A stretch of 5,179 nt of DNA from Oscillospiraceae bacterium (GCA_031262125.1 JAISII010000015.1:1-5179), one strand, 5' to 3'; positions 1-5,179 are shown, counted from the stretch's first letter. The notes: generated by a model from the sequence alone, not told the origin. Translations and numbers: made by a program.

Positions 1-619
1 CGACGGAGTTTTCAAAACAAAATTGAACGCACAAATCTGCCTTGCCTATGCCTATGGCGACGGCAAAGTAATTAGCTGTGAGAATGCTATTAACGCTGTG
101 TCCGAGCTGTTCCACGGTGTGCCGATAAACTCGTACTTTTCTTTTGAAATTGACTCTATGCCTGTGCTTACCGATGCAATCGGCGGGGTGGATTTAACCG
201 CACTGGAGACAATCGGCAACTTTACAGAAGGTGAGCAAGTACATCTTAACAGCAGCAATGTAGAGTCTTATTTACGCAGTCGGCGGTTTGATATTATAGA
301 TGCAAGCTCACTGCGGCAAAAACGCCAAATGCAGTTTATTCAAGAGTATATAAAACTCGCCGTAGATAAAACCAAAAGCGATATTACAACCCCGCTTAAC
401 ATATATAATACTATGAAGGATTATATGGTTACAAATATCGGTGCAAACAAGGTTACCTTTTTAGCCGGTACTTACTTAACCTCGGGCGTTGACACTGCAG
501 GCATTACAACCTTGCAAGGGCAAACAAAAATGGGCGAAACTTATGTTGAGTTTTACCCCGACGAAGCAGCAAAGCTTGATTTGTTTATAAAAACTTATTA
601 TACTAAAGTTACCGAGTAA
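1..619 (+). CDS. LytR-CpsA-Psr (LCP) family cell-wall glycopolymer transferase, C-terminal part (5' end outside window)
   Basis: LCP proteins are membrane-anchored extracellular enzymes that move lipid-linked glycopolymers (teichoic acids, capsule) onto peptidoglycan in Gram-positive bacteria. The frame is open from base 2, giving 205 visible residues before TAA at 617-619; the N-terminal anchor and the first part of the domain are missing. A TTG at 23 is in frame but lies inside the conserved domain, so it is not the real start. Family signs seen in order: the 'TKLNAQICLAYAYGDG' block, then 'GVPINSYFSFEID', then 'AIGGVDL', then the Arg-rich block 'YLRSRRFDIIDASSLRQKRQ', where LCP enzymes carry conserved arginines for the polyprenyl pyrophosphate, followed by 'FIQEYIKLA'. 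The last ~70 residues are an ordinary divergent LCP tail. No terminator follows, so read-through into the nucleotidyltransferase gene is possible. The family call is secure; the polymer handled is not known. Confidence 0.9.
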   Translation, partial: DGVFKTKLNAQICLAYAYGDGKVISCENAINAVSELFHGVPINSYFSFEIDSMPVLTDAIGGVDLTALETIGNFTEGEQVHLNSSNVESYLRSRRFDIIDASSLRQKRQMQFIQEYIKLAVDKTKSDITTPLNIYNTMKDYMVTNIGANKVTFLAGTYLTSGVDTAGITTLQGQTKMGETYVEFYPDEAAKLDLFIKTYYTKVTE

Positions 620-663
620 CAAAGGTTTTGCTTTAATACTATTAGGAAATAAAAATTTAAGTT

Positions 664-669
664 AGGAGG
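664..669 (+). promoter_or_regulatory. Shine-Dalgarno AGGAGG fixing a GTG start
   Basis: AGGAGG lies seven bases upstream of the GTG at 677. It is a near-perfect anti-16S match, and it is why the GTG is chosen over the later in-frame ATG at codon 9, which has no comparable site and would remove the first helix of the nucleotidyltransferase. Confidence 0.8.
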
Positions 670-676
670 CGGTTTT

Positions 677-1000
677 GTGAAACTAAATAAAGAAATAGAA
701 ATGATTGCAGATACTATAAGCAAAGCTGTTCCAGCAGAGAAAATTTATTTATTTGGCTCATATGCCTATGGCACACCTCACAAAAATAGCGATTACGACT
801 TTTTTGTTGTTGTACCTGATGGAGAAATTAAGCCTATGGAAGCGATGAGAAAAGCCCGTTTTGCGATTTTTCCTTTAAATCTTACAAATGCAGTAGATGT
901 AATTGCAAACTATAAAAGCGATTTTGAAGAACGCAAAAAACAAATTTCACTTGAACAAATTGTTGACCAACAGGGGGTTTTGCTTTTTGAAAGAAAATGA
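677..1000 (+). CDS. Minimal nucleotidyltransferase (MNT), antitoxin-like protein of a HEPN/MNT pair
   Basis: A 107-residue protein starting at GTG behind a strong ribosome binding site. It carries the polymerase-beta-type nucleotidyltransferase signature: 'FGSYAYG' at residues 26-32, followed by the D39-x-D41 metal-binding pair ('NSDYDFFVV'), which matches GS-x10-DxD. A probable third carboxylate is D74 in 'AVDVIA'. The length is normal for stand-alone MNT proteins and the active site looks intact. In the established type VII toxin-antitoxin systems, MNT proteins AMPylate a tyrosine of the HEPN RNase partner and silence it; other stand-alone members have unknown targets. Just downstream, overlapping its end, is a short stub resembling the start of a HEPN gene, so this looks like an antitoxin left behind after its partner was lost. 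The nucleotidyltransferase fold is secure; the antitoxin role is inferred from family and context. Confidence 0.87.
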   Translation: MKLNKEIEMIADTISKAVPAEKIYLFGSYAYGTPHKNSDYDFFVVVPDGEIKPMEAMRKARFAIFPLNLTNAVDVIANYKSDFEERKKQISLEQIVDQQGVLLFERK

Positions 1001-1067
1001 AATTGTAATGCAGTGGCTAAAAAAAGCTAATGACGATTATGAAAAATATAATTTTTTTCACGAATAA
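987..1067 (+). pseudogene. Truncated HEPN-domain gene remnant, former partner of the MNT gene
   Basis: A short reading frame in a different phase overlaps the last 14 bases of the nucleotidyltransferase gene. A TTG at 987 is preceded by AGGGGG (972-977) with nine bases of spacing; an in-frame ATG lies at 1008. The encoded peptide runs from the TTG through 'ENEIVMQWLKKANDDYEKYN' to 'FFHE' and then TAA at 1065-1067, 26 residues in all. 'EIV-x-x-WLKKA-x-x-D' is how many HEPN partners of MNT proteins begin, and a HEPN gene overlapping the MNT stop codon is the usual arrangement. A complete HEPN protein is roughly 110-140 residues and carries its R-x4-6-H RNase motif near the C-terminus; nothing of that remains. 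The resemblance rests on a short peptide, so confidence is moderate. It could instead be a chance frame. Confidence 0.6.
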
Positions 1068-1096
1068 TTGACATTTTCTTCCGCATATGATAGACT
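1068..1096 (+). promoter_or_regulatory. Sigma-A type promoter for the DUF4190-like gene
   Basis: A perfect -35 TTGACA at 1068-1073, a 17-base spacer and a -10 TAGACT at 1091-1096 (4 of 6 consensus). The TG at 1088-1089, one base before the -10, makes an extended -10 that would compensate for the imperfect hexamer. Predicted transcription start is near 1103, leaving a ~35-base AT-rich leader with GGAGGA at 1127-1132 before the ATG at 1139. It begins on the base after the HEPN-like stub's stop codon. Confidence 0.68.
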
Positions 1097-1138
1097 AAAT
1101 AGTGTTAAACTATAAAATATTTTTTTGGAGGATTTACA

Positions 1139-1630
1139 ATGTCTGAAAATCAAAACTTCGACCCTAATCAGCAGGATTTAAATCAACAACCCGTTCAACC
1201 GCAGTACGACCCTAACCAGTATGCAGCACCTCAGCAACCATATCAACAGCCTTATCAGCCCTATGCTCCGGTTGCCCCAACAACTTCCGGCGGCATTGGC
1301 ATAGTTGCTTTGATTATGGGTATTGCAAGCATATTCCTCGGCTTTGTTTTAGGTTGGTTAATCATTTTTGCACCAATCGGCGTTGCCCTCGGTATCGTTG
1401 GTCTTGTTTTAGCAGTAAAATCTAAAAAAACCGGCAACACTTTGGCAACCGGTGCTTTGGTTTGTTCTATCATTGGTCTTATTTTCAGTGCTATTATGAC
1501 ATTTTCTTGCACTGTTCCCGCTATTTGCTTGGCTTCAAGTGCAAGTGCAATCGAGTCCGAACTCAACGATTTGAGCAGCGATCTGGACGATTGGGCAAAC
1601 AGCTTGGAAGACTACAATTTCGATTATTAA
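1139..1630 (+). CDS. DUF4190-like small membrane protein with Pro/Gln/Tyr-rich N-terminus
   Basis: A 163-residue protein; the ATG is six bases after GGAGGA. Residues 1-50 are hydrophilic and low in complexity, rich in Q, P, Y and N, with 'FDPNQQ' (7-12) and 'YDPNQY' (23-28) and a QQPY-QQPY-QPY run at 32-42. Residues ~52-93 form two closely spaced hydrophobic helices rich in Gly/Ile/Val, followed by the basic loop 'KSKKTGN' (94-100) and a third hydrophobic stretch at ~103-131. The helix - G-rich helix - K-rich loop - 'LATGALVCSIIGLI' pattern is typical of DUF4190-type proteins, which are common and uncharacterised in Firmicutes and Actinobacteria. The last ~26 residues are acidic (E139, E141, D144, D148, D150, D151, E157, D158, D162) and end in 'NFDY'. 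The positive-inside rule puts the 94-100 loop in the cytoplasm. It has its own promoter and terminator and is probably monocistronic. No enzymatic motif is visible; function unknown. Confidence 0.85.
   Translation: MSENQNFDPNQQDLNQQPVQPQYDPNQYAAPQQPYQQPYQPYAPVAPTTSGGIGIVALIMGIASIFLGFVLGWLIIFAPIGVALGIVGLVLAVKSKKTGNTLATGALVCSIIGLIFSAIMTFSCTVPAICLASSASAIESELNDLSSDLDDWANSLEDYNFDY
1232..1264 (+). repeat. Short in-frame imperfect tandem repeat (QQPY units)
   Basis: Three consecutive units built from CAR-CAR-CCN-TAT codons encode QQPY, QQPY and QPY inside the N-terminal tail of the DUF4190-like protein. Codons vary between units (CCA/CCT/CCC, CAA/CAG), so selection on the peptide is more likely than recent slippage. 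Confidence 0.6.
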
Positions 1631-1659
1631 TTTGGAAATTTAAACTGCATTTTACTTAA

Positions 1660-1689
1660 AGCCCGCCGTAAAAAGCGGGCTGTTTTTTT
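1660..1689 (+). terminator. Intrinsic terminator after the DUF4190-like gene
   Basis: GCCCGC (1661-1666) pairs perfectly with GCGGGC (1675-1680) across an eight-base A-rich loop, and A1660-T1681 extends the stem by one pair. It is followed by TGTTTTTTT (1681-1689). GC-rich stem plus T tract is a textbook Rho-independent terminator. The T tract ends one base before the ribosome binding site of lgt. Confidence 0.87.
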
Positions 1690-1690
1690 A

Positions 1691-1698
1691 AGGGAGGG
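1691..1698 (+). promoter_or_regulatory. Ribosome binding site of lgt, abutting the terminator
   Basis: AGGGAGGG sits only three bases before the ATG at 1702, closer than usual, although the core GGGAGG at 1692-1697 gives four bases. No other start fits: the protein beginning here matches the usual Lgt N-terminus. The site is partly complementary to the 5' arm of the preceding terminator hairpin (GCCC 1661-1664 with GGGC 1696-1699; CC 1666-1667 with GG 1693-1694). Confidence 0.6.
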
Positions 1699-1701
1699 CA
1701 T

Positions 1702-2481
1702 ATGCACCCGTTTATTGAGATTTTTGGTTTGCAAATCGGAACATACTCTATTTTTGCACTAATCGGCTTTTTTTCTGGGGCTGTTGTTGTGCTGTTAAGA
1801 AGAAAAAAGTACCCGTTAGCTCCTTTTGATATTTTAGCACTGTTCGGTGTTATAATTGTAGGAGTAATTGTCGGCTCTAAAATACTGTATATAATTACTC
1901 GTTTGCCGGGTATAATTAAAAATTTCGGTTATCTTTTTACCGATTTTCAAAAATTTTCCGACGCTTATTTTGGCGGTATGGTGTTTTATGGCGGGTTGAT
2001 AGGTGCGGCTGTTGCTGCGTTTGGCTATTGCCGCTATATGAAGGTTGATTTTTCGCAAGTTTGCCTGCTTTTTGTGCCGATTATTCCGCTTATTCACGGC
2101 ATTGCAAGAATTGGTTGTTTTTTCGCAGGGTGTTGTTACGGTATTCATACGCCTGCACCGTGGGGTGTGGCGTTTACTCATTCGCTTGGTGCACCAAACG
2201 GTGTTACGCTTTTGCCCGTGCAGTTGTATGAGGCGGCACTTAATCTTATAATTTTCGCCGCATTAATGCTTTATACACGCAAACCACGCAATGTAAAAAA
2301 TGTTTTAGCAATCTATATGGTTTCTTACGGTATTGTGCGTTTTGTGCTGGAATTTTTCCGTGGCGATGCAATTCGTGGTGTTTTTATGGGGATTTCTACA
2401 AGCCAAGTAATCAGCCTTATTTTAATTGCCGGCGGGTTGTTTTTGGTGTTTGCCGCACAAAAAAGAGAAAAAGTTGTTTAA
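1702..2481 (+). CDS. lgt: Prolipoprotein diacylglyceryl transferase (Lgt), Cys-rich variant
   Basis: Lgt transfers the diacylglyceryl group of phosphatidylglycerol to the lipobox cysteine of prolipoproteins in the cytoplasmic membrane, the first step of lipoprotein maturation. The 259-residue length is normal, and about seven hydrophobic segments are visible (roughly 13-33, 46-66, 91-110, 119-140, 179-191, 202-218, 233-250). Family blocks in order: 'GTYSIFALIGF' (13-23), 'GGMVFYGGLIG' (91-101), 'HGIARIGCFFAGCCYG' (132-147), 'LPVQLYEA' (171-178), 'RFVLEFFRG' (213-221) and 'STSQVISL' (232-239). Aligned by eye with E. coli Lgt, Y26, R143, G154, R239 and E243 correspond to Y15, R136, G147, R213 and E217 here, whereas H103, N146 and E151 correspond to Y96, C139 and C144. 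I recall this Cys-rich version from other Clostridia, so it is a lineage variant and not decay. A terminator lies directly upstream and there is little room for a dedicated promoter, so expression probably depends on read-through. Confidence 0.92.
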   Translation: MHPFIEIFGLQIGTYSIFALIGFFSGAVVVLLRRKKYPLAPFDILALFGVIIVGVIVGSKILYIITRLPGIIKNFGYLFTDFQKFSDAYFGGMVFYGGLIGAAVAAFGYCRYMKVDFSQVCLLFVPIIPLIHGIARIGCFFAGCCYGIHTPAPWGVAFTHSLGAPNGVTLLPVQLYEAALNLIIFAALMLYTRKPRNVKNVLAIYMVSYGIVRFVLEFFRGDAIRGVFMGISTSQVISLILIAGGLFLVFAAQKREKVV

Positions 2482-2484
2482 ATA

Positions 2485-2512
2485 TTGATTTATCAAAAAA
2501 ATATGATATAAT
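2485..2512 (+). promoter_or_regulatory. Putative extended -10 promoter downstream of lgt
   Basis: TTGATT (2485-2490) as -35, 16 bases, then a perfect TATAAT (2507-2512) preceded by TGA (2504-2506), giving an extended -10. It starts four bases after the lgt stop. The region is very AT-rich, so chance matches are likely, but a consensus -10 with TGn and a spaced -35 is better than background. A start near 2519 would run into the terminator hairpin at 2538-2573 before reaching the downstream gene. Confidence 0.55.
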
Positions 2513-2537
2513 AATATATATTGAAAAATTAAAACTC

Positions 2538-2573
2538 AGCCCTTTTTTCTTACTAAGAAAGGGCTGTTTGTTT
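2538..2573 (+). terminator. Intrinsic terminator or attenuator between lgt and the fusion gene
   Basis: AGCCCTTTTTT (2538-2548) pairs with AAGAAAGGGCT (2555-2565): eleven pairs including one T-G wobble, with a six-base loop (2549-2554), followed by GTTTGTTT (2566-2573). It would end transcripts of lgt. Because a promoter-like element lies just upstream, it could also act as an attenuator in the leader of the next gene. The T tract is interrupted by G at 2570, so termination may be incomplete. Confidence 0.75.
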
Positions 2574-2614
2574 AGATATTATTTTAACTTAAATTTTAAC
2601 GGAGAGAACGCAAA

Positions 2615-5140
2615 ATGAAAATCAGTTTTTCTACACTGGCAACGCCCGATTTTTCGTGGGTAGACATTTATTCGATGGCAAAGGACCTTAACTTTGATGG
2701 TATTGAAATCAGGGGGATAGGGGAAGAGATTTTTGCCTACAAAGCAAAGCCGTTTGTTGGCGTGCAGCTTAAAAAAACAATAGAGAAGCTGCGGCAGCTG
2801 AATTTGCAAATACCCTGTTTATCGTCGGGGGCTTGCTTAAAATTTGAGGACAAGCACGACGAAATTGTAAAAGAAGTAACCGAATATTGCAAGTTGGCAC
2901 AGCAGCTTGGGGCACCTTATGTGCGTGTGCTTGCCGATGATAACCCGCAGCCCGGTAACGAAGTTGACGATAAAAAAATAGCAGAATTTTTGTGCGAGCT
3001 TGCACAAATTGCCCTGCCGTACGGTGTTACCCTTTTGGTAGAAACTAACGGTGTTTACGGCAACAGTGCCCGCCTTAAAGCTTTGCTTGACGCAGCCGAT
3101 TGCACAAATATTGCCGCACTGTGGGATATTCACCACCCGTACCGCTATTTTGGCGAAGCCCCGCAAACTACTGCCGAAAATTTGGGCAGCTATATAAAAT
3201 TTGTGCACGTTAAAGACAGTGTAATGCAAAACGGGCAGCCGTCTTACCGCCTAATGGGCGACGGCGATATGCCGCTGGAGGATATATTTGCACAGCTGCA
3301 AAAAACAGGTTATAACGGCTATATTTCGCTCGAATGGGTAAAACGCTGGGCAAAAAACCTTAGCGACGCTGGAATAGTCTTCCCCCAATTTGCAAATTAT
3401 ATGGAACCCTACCGCAGCGGCAGCAACGCAACTTGGCAAACCGACGACCGTGGCACGGGCTATTACCCTTACCCAAAGAATACATTAATCGATGCAGTTT
3501 TCCCCGATGTGCTGGACAAAATCTGCGACGAGTACCCAAACCAAATTGCTTTCCATTACCACGAGCTTGATTACCACCGTACATATGCACAATTTAGGAA
3601 CGATGTAAACAACTTTGCCCGTGCTTTAATAGCACTGGGCGTAAAAAAAGGCGACCACGTTGCAATTTGGGCGACCAATGTGCCGCAGTGGTACATAACC
3701 TTTTGGGCTGCGACAAAAATCGGTGCGGTGCTTGTTACTGTTAACACGGCGTACAAAATTTATGAGGCAGAGTACCTTTTAAAACAGTCCGATACGCATA
3801 CCCTTGTTATGATAGACGGACACAAGGATTCTGACTATGCCGGAATTATGAAAACCCTTTGCCCCGAGCTTGCAACCACCGACCCAACAACGCAACGCCT
3901 GCAACTAAAAAAACTGCCCCGTTTGCGTAATATTATAAATTGCCAAAGCAGCCAACCGGGTTGCCTTACTTGGGAGCAATCTCTTAAAATGGGCGAGAGC
4001 ATAGACCTTTCCGAGGTTGAGCGTATGCGCAGCAAAATAAAGCCCGACGACGTTTGCAATATGCAATACACTTCCGGCACCACCGGCTTCCCAAAAGGGG
4101 TTATGTTAACCCACCGCAACGTGGTTAACAACGGCAAAGCCATAGGCGATTGTATGGATATATCTACATACGACCGTATGATGATACAGGTGCCGATGTT
4201 CCATTGCTTTGGTATGGTTTTGTGTATGACTGCCGCAATGACACACGGCACAAGTATGTACCCGATTACCGCATTTTCCCCTCGCAAAGGGCTGGACTGC
4301 ATAAACACGCACAAAATTACAGCATTTCAGGGTGTGCCGACAATGTTTATTGCAATGCTTAACCACCCCGATTTTGAAAAGACCGATTTTTCAACTTGCC
4401 GTACGGGCATAATGGCGGGTTCGCCCTGCCCGATTAAAACAATGCAAGACGTTATAGACAAAATGAATATGTCCGAAATCTGCATAACCTACGGTCAAAC
4501 CGAATCAAGCCCTGCCTGCACAATGAGCAAAACCACCGATTCGATAGATGCACGGGTTAACACGGTTGGCGGTGCAATTTTTGGTGTAGAGTGCAAAATT
4601 GTTGACCCCGAAACCTATGAAGATTTGCCCGATGACACCGACGGTGAGTTTGTAGCCCGTGGGTATAATATTATGAAGGGTTATTACAAAATGCCCGAGG
4701 CAACAGCCGCTGCAATTGACGATAACGGCTGGCTGCACACCGGCGACGTTGCACGCAGGGGCAAAGACGGCTATTATAAAATTACCGGACGAATTAAAGA
4801 TATGATTATTCGTGGCGGCGAAAACATTTACCCTAAAGAAATTGAAGATTTTATATATACCCACCCCAAAGTGCGTGATGTTCAGGTTATCGGCGTGCCC
4901 GATAAAGACTATGGCGAAGAAATTTACGCCGCAGTAATAAAAAGCGACGACAGCTTAACCAAAGACGAGCTGTTCGATTACATACGCCAAAATATGGCAA
5001 AGCACAAAACCCCACGCTATATCGAGTTTGTTGATGAGTTCCCAATGAACGCCGCAGGCAAAATTTTAAAATATAAAATGAGGGAAACAGCGGTAGAAAC
5101 CTTAAATCTGCAATCGGCAGCCGAGATTGAAACGGCGTAA
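2615..5140 (+). CDS. Bifunctional fusion: xylose-isomerase-like TIM barrel (sugar isomerase/epimerase type) + AMP-forming acyl-CoA ligase
   Basis: An 841-residue cytosolic protein (no signal peptide or membrane helix seen); the ATG is eight bases after GGAGAG (2601-2606). Residues 1-~263 form a complete sugar phosphate isomerase/epimerase (AP_endonuc_2-like) TIM barrel: 'FDGIEIRG' (27-34), then E143 in 'LVETNG', D171 in 'LWDIHH', H198 in 'FVHVKD' and E240 in 'SLEW'. These four match the Glu/Asp/His/Glu metal site of the family, and H174 matches the substrate His three residues after the Asp. Residues ~264-288 are a polar, Gly/Tyr-rich linker. Residues ~289-841 are a full-length ANL-superfamily ligase: P-loop 'YTSGTTGFPKG' (485-495), 'PMFHCFGM' (527-534), 'YGQTE' (626-630), 'HTGD' (708-711), hinge 'GRIKDMIIRGGENIYP' (725-740) and catalytic K816 in 'NAAGKILK'. 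It would form an acyl-AMP and then an acyl-CoA. It most resembles medium/long-chain fatty-acyl-CoA synthetases, but the acid is not readable from sequence. The ORF is unbroken; the in-frame ATG at 3401, near the junction, has no Shine-Dalgarno. Both active sites appear intact. The barrel's substrate is unknown. Confidence 0.93.
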   Translation: MKISFSTLATPDFSWVDIYSMAKDLNFDGIEIRGIGEEIFAYKAKPFVGVQLKKTIEKLRQLNLQIPCLSSGACLKFEDKHDEIVKEVTEYCKLAQQLGAPYVRVLADDNPQPGNEVDDKKIAEFLCELAQIALPYGVTLLVETNGVYGNSARLKALLDAADCTNIAALWDIHHPYRYFGEAPQTTAENLGSYIKFVHVKDSVMQNGQPSYRLMGDGDMPLEDIFAQLQKTGYNGYISLEWVKRWAKNLSDAGIVFPQFANYMEPYRSGSNATWQTDDRGTGYYPYPKNTLIDAVFPDVLDKICDEYPNQIAFHYHELDYHRTYAQFRNDVNNFARALIALGVKKGDHVAIWATNVPQWYITFWAATKIGAVLVTVNTAYKIYEAEYLLKQSDTHTLVMIDGHKDSDYAGIMKTLCPELATTDPTTQRLQLKKLPRLRNIINCQSSQPGCLTWEQSLKMGESIDLSEVERMRSKIKPDDVCNMQYTSGTTGFPKGVMLTHRNVVNNGKAIGDCMDISTYDRMMIQVPMFHCFGMVLCMTAAMTHGTSMYPITAFSPRKGLDCINTHKITAFQGVPTMFIAMLNHPDFEKTDFSTCRTGIMAGSPCPIKTMQDVIDKMNMSEICITYGQTESSPACTMSKTTDSIDARVNTVGGAIFGVECKIVDPETYEDLPDDTDGEFVARGYNIMKGYYKMPEATAAAIDDNGWLHTGDVARRGKDGYYKITGRIKDMIIRGGENIYPKEIEDFIYTHPKVRDVQVIGVPDKDYGEEIYAAVIKSDDSLTKDELFDYIRQNMAKHKTPRYIEFVDEFPMNAAGKILKYKMRETAVETLNLQSAAEIETA

Positions 5141-5179
5141 AAAGCACAAACTGATTTTTATAGAATTAACTGTAAATTT

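Noticed and set aside
23..25. TTG as the start codon of the LCP gene
   Set aside because: The frame is open back to base 2 and the TTG lies within a conserved LCP block with no ribosome binding site; the gene starts outside the window.
628..655. Promoter TTGCTT ... TAAAAA upstream of the nucleotidyltransferase gene
   Set aside because: The -10 hexamer is poor and the region is AT-rich, so it does not stand above background. Co-transcription with the LCP gene is equally possible.
1086..1091. TATGAT as the -10 paired with TTGACA at 1068
   Set aside because: The spacer would be only 12 bases; TAGACT at 1091 gives 17 bases and an extended TG, so it is preferred.
1462..1659. A second + strand frame overlapping the DUF4190-like gene
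   Set aside because: Its translation is Cys/Arg/Phe-rich with no family features, no ribosome binding site, and it lies inside a gene with clear protein-level structure.
1661..2565. The two terminators sharing GCCC...GGGCTGTTT as a possible dispersed repeat family
   Set aside because: Only a few GC stem bases and the T tract are shared; loops and the rest of the stems differ, which is ordinary for intrinsic terminators.
2837..3229. 130-codon minus-strand frame opposite the TIM-barrel region
   Set aside because: A shadow of the strong + strand coding sequence; no ribosome binding site or family pattern was seen. The same applies to the other minus-strand frames across 3251-5147.
3401..3403. 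Internal start that would make the ligase a separate protein
   Set aside because: The ATG near the domain junction has no Shine-Dalgarno upstream and the frame is continuous, so a genuine fusion is the simpler reading.
5141..5179. Terminator or start of a next gene after the fusion gene
   Set aside because: The last 39 bases are AT-rich with no hairpin, ribosome binding site or start; nothing can be supported.

Overview
The window looks like chromosomal DNA of an anaerobic, low- to medium-GC Clostridia member, most likely an Oscillospiraceae/Ruminococcaceae-type gut bacterium. The basis is Gram-positive Shine-Dalgarno sites (AGGAGG, GGAGGA), intrinsic terminators, an LCP-family cell-wall protein, an Lgt of the Cys-rich type I associate with Clostridia, and an acyl-CoA ligase that resembles ones I recall from gut Clostridia. 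No taxonomic search was possible. All genes lie on the + strand. There are no tRNAs, rRNAs, CRISPR arrays or recognisable insertion sequences, and no gene-free stretch exceeds 300 bases.

Layout: (1) 1-619, the C-terminal part of a LytR-CpsA-Psr (LCP) protein whose start lies outside the window. (2) 677-1000, a complete minimal nucleotidyltransferase (MNT, antitoxin-like). It is followed at 987-1067 by an overlapping stub that reads like the first ~26 residues of a HEPN partner, so the MNT/HEPN pair appears to have lost its HEPN half. (3) A TTGACA/extended -10 promoter at 1068-1096 starts on the base after the stub's stop codon and drives 1139-1630, a small DUF4190-like membrane protein with a Pro/Gln/Tyr-rich N-terminus and an acidic tail; a strong terminator follows at 1660-1689. 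(4) 1702-2481, lgt, prolipoprotein diacylglyceryl transferase. Its ribosome binding site directly abuts the preceding terminator. (5) A promoter-like element (2485-2512) and then a terminator hairpin (2538-2573) lie between lgt and the last gene. (6) 2615-5140, an 841-residue fusion of a xylose-isomerase-like TIM barrel with a full-length AMP-forming acyl-CoA ligase.

How they work together: LCP, the DUF4190-like protein and Lgt all act at the cell envelope (glycopolymer attachment, membrane protein of unknown role, lipoprotein lipidation), but terminators and promoters separate them, so they are not one clear operon. The MNT gene is an accessory remnant. The fusion protein is a separate metabolic unit and the most interesting item. 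Its two halves each keep their expected active-site residues, which suggests two coupled reactions on a shared or related substrate. I found no clear evidence for a wholly new multi-gene system.
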